NCBI GenBank assembly: GCA_029259535.1
Contig: JAPHEF010000024.1
Span: 1-30,153 of the forward strand
Direction of reading: 5' to 3'
Length of the DNA: 30,153 nt
DNA from: Alkanophaga liquidiphilum
GTDB lineage: Archaea > Halobacteriota > Syntropharchaeia > Alkanophagales > B39-G2
Position numbers and translations under genes: made by a program. Under the pieces are notes generated by a model. That model had not been told where the DNA came from, did no database searches, and saw only the letters and a program-made list of their open reading frames with translations. Shown here piece by piece: positions 24,181 through 30,153 of the stretch (positions are counted from its first letter, which is position 1; the number at the start of each line of letters is the position of its first letter).

Positions 24181-25641
24181 ATGGCAGGAGGCGAAGAAAA
24201 GAGGGGGAAAGGCGAAGGGCAGGCGGCGGGTAACGAGCTGAAAAGAGTTTTAGATGCAGCCCTCTCGAGAATAAAGCCGAGTAATGCCGAGAAGGAGCGG
24301 CTAAAAAAAATAACGGATTTCCTCGTTAATGAAGTGAATAAAGAGGCAGAAAAGCGAGAAATTCCTGCGAAAGGCATTTTAGTGGGCTCAGTCGCTCGAG
24401 ACACTTGGCTTTCAGGGCAGAGGGACGTGGACGTGTTCGTGATGCTGCCTGAGGACTTTTCCGACGACGCACTTGAGCGTGTGGGCATGGAGCTTGCGAG
24501 GGGCGTCGCCGAGCATGTTGCGGAGCGTTACGAGGAGCGGTATGCGTCGCATCCCTACGTGCATGCGTGGGTGCGTTACGAGAGGGTCTTTCATGCTGAG
24601 GAGTGGGGCGATGGGGGAAGACGAAGCGACGTTTACGAGGTGGACATCGTGCCGTGCTTCTCGGTGAGCAGTGCCGCCGCCATGAGATCGGCAGTAGACA
24701 GGACTCCCTTTCACAACGAATACGTGAAGCGCCGCATCTTCGGTCTTGAGGACGAGGTCCGCCTCCTGAAACAGTTCCTCAAAGGTTTAGAGATTTACGG
24801 CGCCGAGCATAAAACTCAAGGATTCTCAGGTTACCTTTGTGAGCTTCTTATAATCCGCTACGGCTCGTTCTTGGCGTTGCTGGAGGCTGCTGCCCACTGG
24901 AAGTTCCGGACGCTCATAGACATCGAGCAGCACCGCAGCTATGAGATTAAAGGCGACGAACCGCTCATCGTCATAGACCCTGTTGACCCCCACAGGAACG
25001 TCGCCGCTGCAGTCTCCGTCAATTCCTTTGCGAAATTTGTGGACGCTGCCCGATCGTTCCTCGAAAACCCAAGCCTGGGGTTTTTCTTCCCGCCAGAGCA
25101 GCCGGAGATGAGCAAAAAAGAATTCCTGGAGCTCATTAAAAAGAGGGGGACGGATGTAATTATTGTCGTGTTCGATGTTCCTGACGTTGTTGACGACGTT
25201 CTTTTCCCGCAGCTAAGGAAGGCGCTCGCTTCGGTCTCAAAATTGATAGAGAGAAATGGCTTCAGGATTTTCAGGCGGGAAACGTCAGCAGAAGGCGGAA
25301 AAGCTTTTTTCCTCTTTGAGATGGAGGTTTCGGAGTTACCTCCCGTGAAGAGGCACTTAGGACCCCCAGTCACCGCCGAGCCGCACGCACAACGGTTCAA
25401 GAAGAAACACGCCGGCACGCAGATTTACATAGAGAACGGAAGATACGTGGTTGAGATTCCAAGGAAATACGTTAACGTTGTTGATTTGCTCAGGAGAGAG
25501 CTGAGGGCGTGCGCCCTCGGGAAGCACGTTGCGAAAGCCGTTGCTCGTGGCTACGAGGTTATGAGGAACGAGGAGATTGAATTTTTTGAGGGTTTGGGCA
25601 AATTCCTTAGCAAATACTTCTCGTCGAGCGTCAAGTGTTGA
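24181..25641 (+). CDS. cca: CCA-adding tRNA nucleotidyltransferase (archaeal class I)
   Basis: 486 residues from ATG 24181. It adds or repairs the 3' CCA of tRNA. The nucleotidyltransferase motif is GSVARDTWLSGQRDVDVFV (69-87, with D82 and D84 as metal ligands) and the third carboxylate is in YEVDIVPCF. The tail-domain segment RHLGPPVTAEPHAQRF is typical of archaeal CCA enzymes. The open frame reaches back into gatC (to ATG 24130), but 24181, one base after the gatC stop, gives a normal N-terminus with a Gly/Lys/Glu-rich leader of about 17 residues. Translation is probably coupled to gatC. Confidence 0.95.
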   Translation: MAGGEEKRGKGEGQAAGNELKRVLDAALSRIKPSNAEKERLKKITDFLVNEVNKEAEKREIPAKGILVGSVARDTWLSGQRDVDVFVMLPEDFSDDALERVGMELARGVAEHVAERYEERYASHPYVHAWVRYERVFHAEEWGDGGRRSDVYEVDIVPCFSVSSAAAMRSAVDRTPFHNEYVKRRIFGLEDEVRLLKQFLKGLEIYGAEHKTQGFSGYLCELLIIRYGSFLALLEAAAHWKFRTLIDIEQHRSYEIKGDEPLIVIDPVDPHRNVAAAVSVNSFAKFVDAARSFLENPSLGFFFPPEQPEMSKKEFLELIKKRGTDVIIVVFDVPDVVDDVLFPQLRKALASVSKLIERNGFRIFRRETSAEGGKAFFLFEMEVSELPPVKRHLGPPVTAEPHAQRFKKKHAGTQIYIENGRYVVEIPRKYVNVVDLLRRELRACALGKHVAKAVARGYEVMRNEEIEFFEGLGKFLSKYFSSSVKC

Positions 25642-25652
25642 CGAGAGGAAAA

Positions 25653-25663
25653 CGAAAATTAAA
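25653..25663 (+). promoter_or_regulatory. TATA-like box of pgk
   Basis: AAAATTAAAAG lies about 26 bases before a predicted start site near 25684, followed by the ribosome binding site AGGGGTGA. Confidence 0.4.
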
Positions 25664-25692
25664 AGTATTGGAGGGCGGATTCTCTCTCAGGG

Positions 25693-26895
25693 GTGATGTT
25701 GATGTTGATGGACTATTTTACGATAGACGATTTTGATGTAGGGGAGAAAAGCGTCTTGGTGAGGATTGACATTAACTCTGAGGTTATTGACGGTAGAGTC
25801 ATGATGAACGAGAGAATAAAGGAGCATTCGAGGACGATAAAAGAGCTTTGCGAGAAAGGGGCAAAAGTAGTGGCAATATCGCACCAAGGAAGGGCTGGTG
25901 GGCGGGACTTCATGACACTGGAGCAACACGCCGCCCTACTCAGCAAGTTCACGCCTGTAGATTTTGTTGATGACATCATCGGACCGGCGGCGAGGCTTTC
26001 CATAGAGAATCTTGAAGCTGGGAGCGCCCTGCTTCTTGATAATGTGCGGTTGCTCGCCGAGGAGACGCTCGAACGCACGCCGGAGGAGCACGCAAAGTCC
26101 ATTTTCGTGAGGAAGCTCGCCCCCCTTTTTGATATTTTCATAAACGACGCATTTTCTGTGGTACACCGTCCGCACGTGTCGGTCGTGGGTTTCGCCAAAG
26201 TCCTCCCCTCGGGAATCGGTAGGGTGATGGAGGGCGAGCTTCGGGCGCTCGAACGGGCAACATATAAAGTAGAAAGACCATGTGTTTACATTATTGGCGG
26301 CGTGAAGTATGAAGACGCCTTTTCCGTAATTGAGCATGCGCTGAACACGGGCAAGGCGGATAAAATTCTCACAACAGGATTCATAGCTAATATATTCCTC
26401 GCAGCAAAAGGATATTTCGCGCTGGAGCGGTATGCGGAGGCGGTGAGGCGTGCAGAATACCTTCTTAAGCGATTTCCTGATAAAATCGAAGTTCCTGAGG
26501 ATGTTGCCGTAGAGATGGATGGGAAGAGGCGGGAGCTTTCCGTGAGCGAGGCTGAGCCGCCAATATATGACATAGGGACGAAAACCATAGAAAAATACTC
26601 AAAAATAATCAAAGACGCAAGAACAATAATAATGAAGGGACCTGCTGGCGTTTACGAGCGGGAGGAGTTCAGAGCCGGTACGAAGGCGCTGTTCGAGGAG
26701 GTGGCGGCGGCAGAGTTCTCGCTGCTCGGCGGTGGAGACACAACGTCCGCAGTTAACGCCGTTGGGCTGGATAAAAACCAGTTCTCCTATGTGAGCCTCG
26801 CAGGTGGTGCTCTTTTAAGATACCTTGCTGGGCGGAGCTTGCCGGGACTTGACGTGCTGGCAAGAACAGGGAAACTTTCGGATGACGGCTTGTGA
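25693..26895 (+). CDS. pgk: Phosphoglycerate kinase, archaeal type
   Basis: About 400 residues. It interconverts 1,3-bisphosphoglycerate and 3-phosphoglycerate, probably mainly in gluconeogenesis. Conserved blocks: VLVRIDINSEV, ISHQGRAGG, LLLDNVRLLAEE, FINDAFSVVHRPHVS, YIIGGVKYEDAF, IIMKGPAGVYE and LLGGGDTTSAV. The usual GGAKV reads GGVKY, as in other divergent archaeal PGKs. The start region has several in-frame codons (GTG 25693, ATG 25696, 25702, 25708) within TGATGT repeats; ATG 25708 (MDYFTIDDFD) has the best spacing from GGGGTGA. Followed by dacZ, which has its own promoter. Confidence 0.94.
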   Translation: MMLMLMDYFTIDDFDVGEKSVLVRIDINSEVIDGRVMMNERIKEHSRTIKELCEKGAKVVAISHQGRAGGRDFMTLEQHAALLSKFTPVDFVDDIIGPAARLSIENLEAGSALLLDNVRLLAEETLERTPEEHAKSIFVRKLAPLFDIFINDAFSVVHRPHVSVVGFAKVLPSGIGRVMEGELRALERATYKVERPCVYIIGGVKYEDAFSVIEHALNTGKADKILTTGFIANIFLAAKGYFALERYAEAVRRAEYLLKRFPDKIEVPEDVAVEMDGKRRELSVSEAEPPIYDIGTKTIEKYSKIIKDARTIIMKGPAGVYEREEFRAGTKALFEEVAAAEFSLLGGGDTTSAVNAVGLDKNQFSYVSLAGGALLRYLAGRSLPGLDVLARTGKLSDDGL

Positions 26896-26900
26896 AACGC

Positions 26901-26908
26901 TTTTAAAA
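26901..26908 (+). promoter_or_regulatory. TATA-like box of dacZ
   Basis: TTTTAAAA, in CTTTTAAAAGG, is centred 25-26 bases before ATG 26930, implying a leaderless dacZ-cinA transcript. Confidence 0.55.
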
Positions 26909-26929
26909 GGTAGAATTTAATTAAATTTC

Positions 26930-27493
26930 ATGTTTGAAGAGATGGTGCGAGGGTGTAGATGCGCTGAGGTTCTGGCGACGGTCATAGAGCTGGCGGTGCG
27001 GCTGGCTCGTGAGGGGAGAGAGGGAAAGAAGGTCGGTGCGCTTTTCGTGGTTGGAGACGAGGAGAATGTCTTAAAAATGTCCAAGCCTCTAATTCTCGAC
27101 CCGCTGTGGGGACATCCTTTGGAAGCAAAGGACATACGGGACACGGCGGTGCGTGAGACAGTGAAGGAGCTGGCAAAGCTCGACGGCGCCTTCATAATAA
27201 GTGACGCGGGTCATGTGCTTTCTGCCGCTCGTTATATACAGGCAAACTGCGAGGGCGTGAACCTACCCTTCGGGCTTGGAAGTAGGCATATGGCAGCTGC
27301 TTCTATTTCAAAAGAGACTGATGCCGTCGCCGTTGTTGTCTCGAAGAGCGGAATTGTCAGAGTATTCGATGACGGCGAGCTTATTTGTGAAATAATGCCC
27401 AAAACATGGATGGGCACGAAAACTTTGATTTCTGGGGAGTATGAAAAAATTTTAAAGGGGGACATTGTAGTATTTAAGAAGGCAAAGAAGTAG
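26930..27493 (+). CDS. dacZ: Diadenylate cyclase (archaeal DacZ type, DAC domain)
   Basis: 187 residues. It makes the second messenger c-di-AMP from two ATP. DAC-domain motifs: GALFVVGDEENVL, the catalytic DGA in KLDGAFIISDAG (D85) and GLGSRHMAAASIS (115-127), where RHR is the commonest form and RHM is seen here. The protein is soluble with no transmembrane or regulatory domain apart from about 30 N-terminal helical residues. In halophilic archaea c-di-AMP controls osmotic balance; the target here is not visible. cinA starts one base after the stop codon, so the two are coupled. Confidence 0.93.
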   Translation: MFEEMVRGCRCAEVLATVIELAVRLAREGREGKKVGALFVVGDEENVLKMSKPLILDPLWGHPLEAKDIRDTAVRETVKELAKLDGAFIISDAGHVLSAARYIQANCEGVNLPFGLGSRHMAAASISKETDAVAVVVSKSGIVRVFDDGELICEIMPKTWMGTKTLISGEYEKILKGDIVVFKKAKK

Positions 27494-27494
27494 C

Positions 27495-28343
27495 ATGTTT
27501 TCTGAGATAATAACCGTGGGAGACGAGATTTTAAGGGGGGATATACTTAACAGCAATGCGAGGTGGCTGGCTAAGCGGCTCACAGCCTTAGGCGTCGTGG
27601 TGCGGCGCATAACCTCCGTGGGCGACGACGTTGAGGAGATAAAAAGCGTGCTATGCGAGGCGATACGGCGGAGTAACACCTATATTTTTGTTACGGGGGG
27701 CTTAGGACCAACGAGGGATGATATGACGATGGCGGCGGTGGCGGAGGCACTCGGCAGGAATCTTGTGCTGAGCAGGGAGGGGTTACGGTGGGTGAAAGAG
27801 AAATACCAAAGGGCGAAAGAGCGAGGGCTCATCGAGGATGAGAGCATGACGCCATCAAGGCTGAAGATGGCGATGATTCCCGAGGGTGCGACGCCGCTCT
27901 ACAACCCACTGGGCGCGGCGACGAGCGTGAAGCTTGAAGTCAGCGGCACGAAGATATTCGTGCTTCCGGGCGTTCCTGCAGAGATGATTGCGATATTTGA
28001 GAGCATAGAGTCGGAAATAAAGGGCGTCAAGCCGTGCCATAAGTGTTTAAAAGTGCATACACGGGATGAGTCTAGCATTGCGAGCCTCTTGGACGAGGTT
28101 CACGAGAAATACGGCGTGAGGGTAGCATCATATCCGAAGATAAAGGCAGGTGAGGATTTTTGGGTGGAACTGCGGTTGAGCTCTGACGATGATGCTGTGG
28201 TAGAACGTTCCTTTGCATTTTTAAAGCAGCAGCTCGAAATACGGGGGATAAAAGTGGATGAGTTGGTGGAAAACGGGGACGACGAGTGGAAAGCAGAAGT
28301 AGAAAAGCTGAAGGAGATGAGCGGGGGACGCCGCCGTTCATAG
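27495..28343 (+). CDS. CinA-like protein (molybdopterin-binding/COG1058 domain only)
   Basis: 282 residues. ITVGDEILRGDILNSNARWL at the N-terminus and FVTGGLGPTRDDMTMAAVAE near residue 67 are the MoaB/Mog-like fold of CinA, with FVLPGVPAEM near residue 156. The C-terminal NMN-deamidase (PncC) domain of bacterial CinA is missing. The CinA N-terminal (COG1058) domain has ADP-ribose or CoA pyrophosphatase activity in characterised relatives; here the activity is unproven. It is co-transcribed with dacZ, and its stop codon overlaps the convergent FwdA-like gene by six bases. Confidence 0.87.
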   Translation: MFSEIITVGDEILRGDILNSNARWLAKRLTALGVVVRRITSVGDDVEEIKSVLCEAIRRSNTYIFVTGGLGPTRDDMTMAAVAEALGRNLVLSREGLRWVKEKYQRAKERGLIEDESMTPSRLKMAMIPEGATPLYNPLGAATSVKLEVSGTKIFVLPGVPAEMIAIFESIESEIKGVKPCHKCLKVHTRDESSIASLLDEVHEKYGVRVASYPKIKAGEDFWVELRLSSDDDAVVERSFAFLKQQLEIRGIKVDELVENGDDEWKAEVEKLKEMSGGRRRS

Positions 28344-29813
28344 CTCGGGCTTCATGAAAAGCTCGTTCACCCTTAGATGTTCGAACCTGAAGGATTTTTT
28401 GTTTAGTAGTCTTTTGCCTGCATTTTCCATGTCGGCACTCACTTCTATGTGGGAGAAATGCGTCTTTTTTCGCACACCGCTCACTGCTGGCGTTAAGAGC
28501 TTGCCGTTGTGGATGACGAGCACACCGCTTTTGATTAGCATCTCGCAATTGCTTAACTTTTTCTCAAGGAGCGCCGGCGGCGTGTCCTCAGTAATATCGT
28601 AAAGCACAACGTCGGCGTCAGCGCCAACACCCAAATGCCCTTTCGCATCTAAGCGCAAAGCAGCGGCAGGCTCGCTCCTCGTAATCGCTGCCAGCTCGTA
28701 AAGCGTGTATTCTTCGGAGGGCAGCTCCACGCCCCGCTCTTTCAGCTCTTTTCTGTTTTCCCTGCTGAGCAGGATTGCGAAGATTTTGGGGTAGTCGTGG
28801 AAGAGCGAGCCGTTAGGGCTATCTGTCGAGAAGCACACGCCTTCTAAACGGTTTAAGGCTCGAAGCGCAAGCGTCAGCGACATTTCCGTCCTCTGTAATG
28901 CCTCGCTCGCATTCTTACGGTCTGCCTCGCTTTTACTGATGATTAAAGGCTCGGAAAAGTTCATGGCGATGCTTAAAAATCTCCCTCTCGGCGTGATTTC
29001 TCTACGTGTGGCGAGTCTGAAGTTCTGCTCTGCGGTTCTAAAATGCTCGTCAAGAAAGATTCCCAAGTCAAGGGGTGTTTGCAGCTCAAGCAGCTTAAAG
29101 GCGGCTTCTTGGTTTTCTTCGTTAATTGCGGTGCCGAGATGCGAGATGTGGAACGTGCTCAGCACGGAAACATCTTCTTTAAGGAGCGGTGGCGTGGCAT
29201 GTAGGTGAATTTTTGGAACGCTGTCGTCGCCACTAAGTCTTGAGAAAAACTTCAGGACGGTGTCGGTGCTGAGGCGCATTCTCATGCCTTCAATGCCCAA
29301 TCGTCGCATGATTCGCAGGGGCAGGCTTACGAAAGGCTCATAAATCTTTGCGGTGATGGCTTTCGTGGCGTCTAAGATGAAGAGGATGGCGTTCTTGGCC
29401 TCCTTCTCATCACTTTCTCTGACAATTTTCAGGAAGTCCAGCATGTCTAAAACGGCGAGCGTCGAGGCGTCGAGCAAGGGTATGCTGCTGAGTTCGTGGT
29501 GCGTGTATGCTGCGGTTATAACGCTGGCGAGCGGCTCGTTCACGTGCGTGAAGCCAAGCCTTGCGTAAGTTTCTGCGATTTGCGGGAGGGTAGGGAATCC
29601 AAGCGAGAACCTTGCGAGGGTGAGTCCGTAGGTGGCGACGTGGCTGTGCACGTCGATGCCGCCCGCCATCGCAGCCTTGCCTTTTGCATCGATGATTTTT
29701 TCGGGATGTGTCTCCTCGACGATCACGCCATCTTCAATGAAAATGTCTGCGAGCTCGCCGTTTATCCCATTTATTGGGTCATAAACTCGTGCGTTCTTTA
29801 CATGTAACCTCAT
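28338..29813 (-). CDS. Formylmethanofuran dehydrogenase subunit A-like amidohydrolase (short form)
   Basis: 491 residues against about 570 for FwdA/FmdA. The dinuclear metal-site residues are all present: H56-x-H58 in IDVHSHV, K156 (carboxylated Lys) in TAKIYEP, H203/H205 in KIHLHA, H225 in HISHLG, and D331 in STDSPNG. YTLYELAAITRSEPAAALRL and KGHLGVGADADVVLYD match the FwdA C-terminal part. Segments after the first HxH and around the middle are shorter than in FwdA. FwdA hydrolyses or forms formylmethanofuran at its binuclear site. It may be a paralogue acting elsewhere in C1 metabolism. ATG 29813 is preferred over the in-frame GTG 29825; GTGGGGGTTGTG precedes it. Divergent from mcrA. Confidence 0.82.
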   Translation of the reverse strand: MRLHVKNARVYDPINGINGELADIFIEDGVIVEETHPEKIIDAKGKAAMAGGIDVHSHVATYGLTLARFSLGFPTLPQIAETYARLGFTHVNEPLASVITAAYTHHELSSIPLLDASTLAVLDMLDFLKIVRESDEKEAKNAILFILDATKAITAKIYEPFVSLPLRIMRRLGIEGMRMRLSTDTVLKFFSRLSGDDSVPKIHLHATPPLLKEDVSVLSTFHISHLGTAINEENQEAAFKLLELQTPLDLGIFLDEHFRTAEQNFRLATRREITPRGRFLSIAMNFSEPLIISKSEADRKNASEALQRTEMSLTLALRALNRLEGVCFSTDSPNGSLFHDYPKIFAILLSRENRKELKERGVELPSEEYTLYELAAITRSEPAAALRLDAKGHLGVGADADVVLYDITEDTPPALLEKKLSNCEMLIKSGVLVIHNGKLLTPAVSGVRKKTHFSHIEVSADMENAGKRLLNKKSFRFEHLRVNELFMKPEL

Positions 29814-29829
29814 CACAACCCCCACGGCA

Positions 29830-29843
29830 ACTTTAAATTAAGT
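29830..29843. promoter_or_regulatory. Shared near-symmetric TATA element between mcrA and the FwdA-like gene
   Basis: ACTTTAAATTAAGT is an imperfect palindrome centred at 29836. Its centre lies about 25 bases from the mcrA ATG (29862) and about 24 from the FwdA-like ATG (29813), so one AT-rich site could serve as TATA box in both directions. The G-rich run before 29813 could instead be a ribosome binding site if that transcript starts earlier. Confidence 0.5.
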
Positions 29844-29861
29844 GATTCCTTCTTATTATTG

Positions 29862-30153
29862 ATGTCATACGAGCGTGTGCGGAAGTTCTTGAAAATCCTT
29901 GAAGAAACATACAAAGCCTCGCCGTCAGAGATTATAGATAAGAACCTCTACAAGTATGGGGGGAGGCGGCAGTCGAAGAGGAAGTCGGAGTTCATCGAGG
30001 CGGCGCAGCGTATTGCGGCGGAGCGTGGCATCCCGTCATACAATCCCGACCGCATTTGCGACGAGCTCGGGCTCGGGGTTCCGGTCGGCGAGCGGTTTTT
30101 GGAGCCGGTGAAGGTGAGCGGCACGGACGTGCTTTGCGAGTATGAGGACCTAC
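29862..30153 (+). CDS. mcrA: Methyl-/alkyl-coenzyme M reductase alpha subunit, N-terminal 97 residues (cut by window edge)
   Basis: The translation aligns with the McrA N-terminus: YKYGGRRQSKRKSEFIEAA (30-48), IAAERGIPSYNPD (51-63), VPVGER (73-78) and VKVSGTDVLCEYEDL (83-97), corresponding to canonical YxxGGWkQSeRK, iAaKRGIPxYNPD, tPLGQR and yqvSgTDixcExDDL. Differences: W in GGW is R, LGQR is VGER, and about seven residues are inserted at 64-72. This is a divergent McrA, perhaps of the alkyl-CoM reductase type. Mcr forms or activates alkyl-CoM using coenzyme F430 and CoB. The gene has its own promoter with a leaderless start rather than lying last in a canonical mcrBDCGA operon; downstream partners are outside the window. 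Confidence 0.88.
   Translation, partial: MSYERVRKFLKILEETYKASPSEIIDKNLYKYGGRRQSKRKSEFIEAAQRIAAERGIPSYNPDRICDELGLGVPVGERFLEPVKVSGTDVLCEYEDL

Noticed and set aside
1..30153. CRISPR array, rRNA, tRNA, prophage or toxin-antitoxin system
   Set aside because: No regularly spaced repeats, no rRNA-like or cloverleaf-forming segments and no phage or toxin-like genes were seen.

Overview
The window is archaeal and almost certainly from a methyl-/alkyl-coenzyme M reductase (Mcr)-bearing euryarchaeon. Archaeal markers include a histone, a family B DNA polymerase, two group II chaperonins, EF-2, a class I CCA-adding enzyme, an archaeal-type phosphoglycerate kinase and a diadenylate cyclase. The C1/alkane signature is a putative methanogenesis marker 17 protein, an FmdE-domain protein, HdrA, a shortened formylmethanofuran dehydrogenase subunit A homologue (FwdA-like) and, at the right edge, the first 97 codons of mcrA. 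The mcrA N-terminus is divergent (VGER where LGQR is usual, about seven extra residues before it). An acyl-CoA dehydrogenase is also present. I infer an alkane-oxidising relative of Syntrophoarchaeum, Alkanophagales or ANME-1, but the sequence alone does not prove this.

Layout. 1-1948: end of a HAD-family hydrolase and the marker 17 gene. 1949-2453: a 505-base gene-poor gap holding a short internally deleted derivative of an IS605/IS1341-type element. 2454-6817 (minus strand): histone, polB, then a RecJ-like DHH phosphoesterase followed by an FmdE-domain gene. 6888-10022 (plus): VanZ-like and DUF1616-like membrane proteins, then a BshC-like protein next to a PIG-L deacetylase, a pairing that recalls bacillithiol synthesis. 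10096-11784: a divergent chaperonin. 11775-13765 (minus): radical SAM protein and acyl-CoA dehydrogenase. 13911-15869: hdrA. About 15918-17094: the full-length element with a frameshifted tnpB and conserved hairpin ends. 17090-18856 (minus): a second chaperonin. 18986-21480 (plus): small helical protein, aroD, nnr. 21488-23674 (minus): EF-2. 23898-28343 (plus): gatC-cca, pgk, dacZ-cinA. 28338-29813 (minus): FwdA-like gene, divergent from mcrA at 29862.

How it fits together. Mcr, marker 17, HdrA and the FwdA-like and FmdE-like proteins belong to the coenzyme M/coenzyme B and methanofuran C1 pathways. An acyl-CoA dehydrogenase would be needed to degrade the acyl-CoA made from alkanes longer than methane. 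mcrA and the FwdA-like gene diverge from one 48-base region with a near-symmetric TATA element. Many genes have a TATA-like box centred 24-28 bases before the start codon, so leaderless transcripts look common. Genes are tightly packed and several convergent pairs overlap or nearly touch at their stop codons.

The most unusual structure is the pair of related elements. The 216-base copy at 2052-2268 keeps the left end, a TATA-like box, the tnpB 3' end/guide-RNA region and the right-end hairpins, but has lost nearly all of the protein-coding part.
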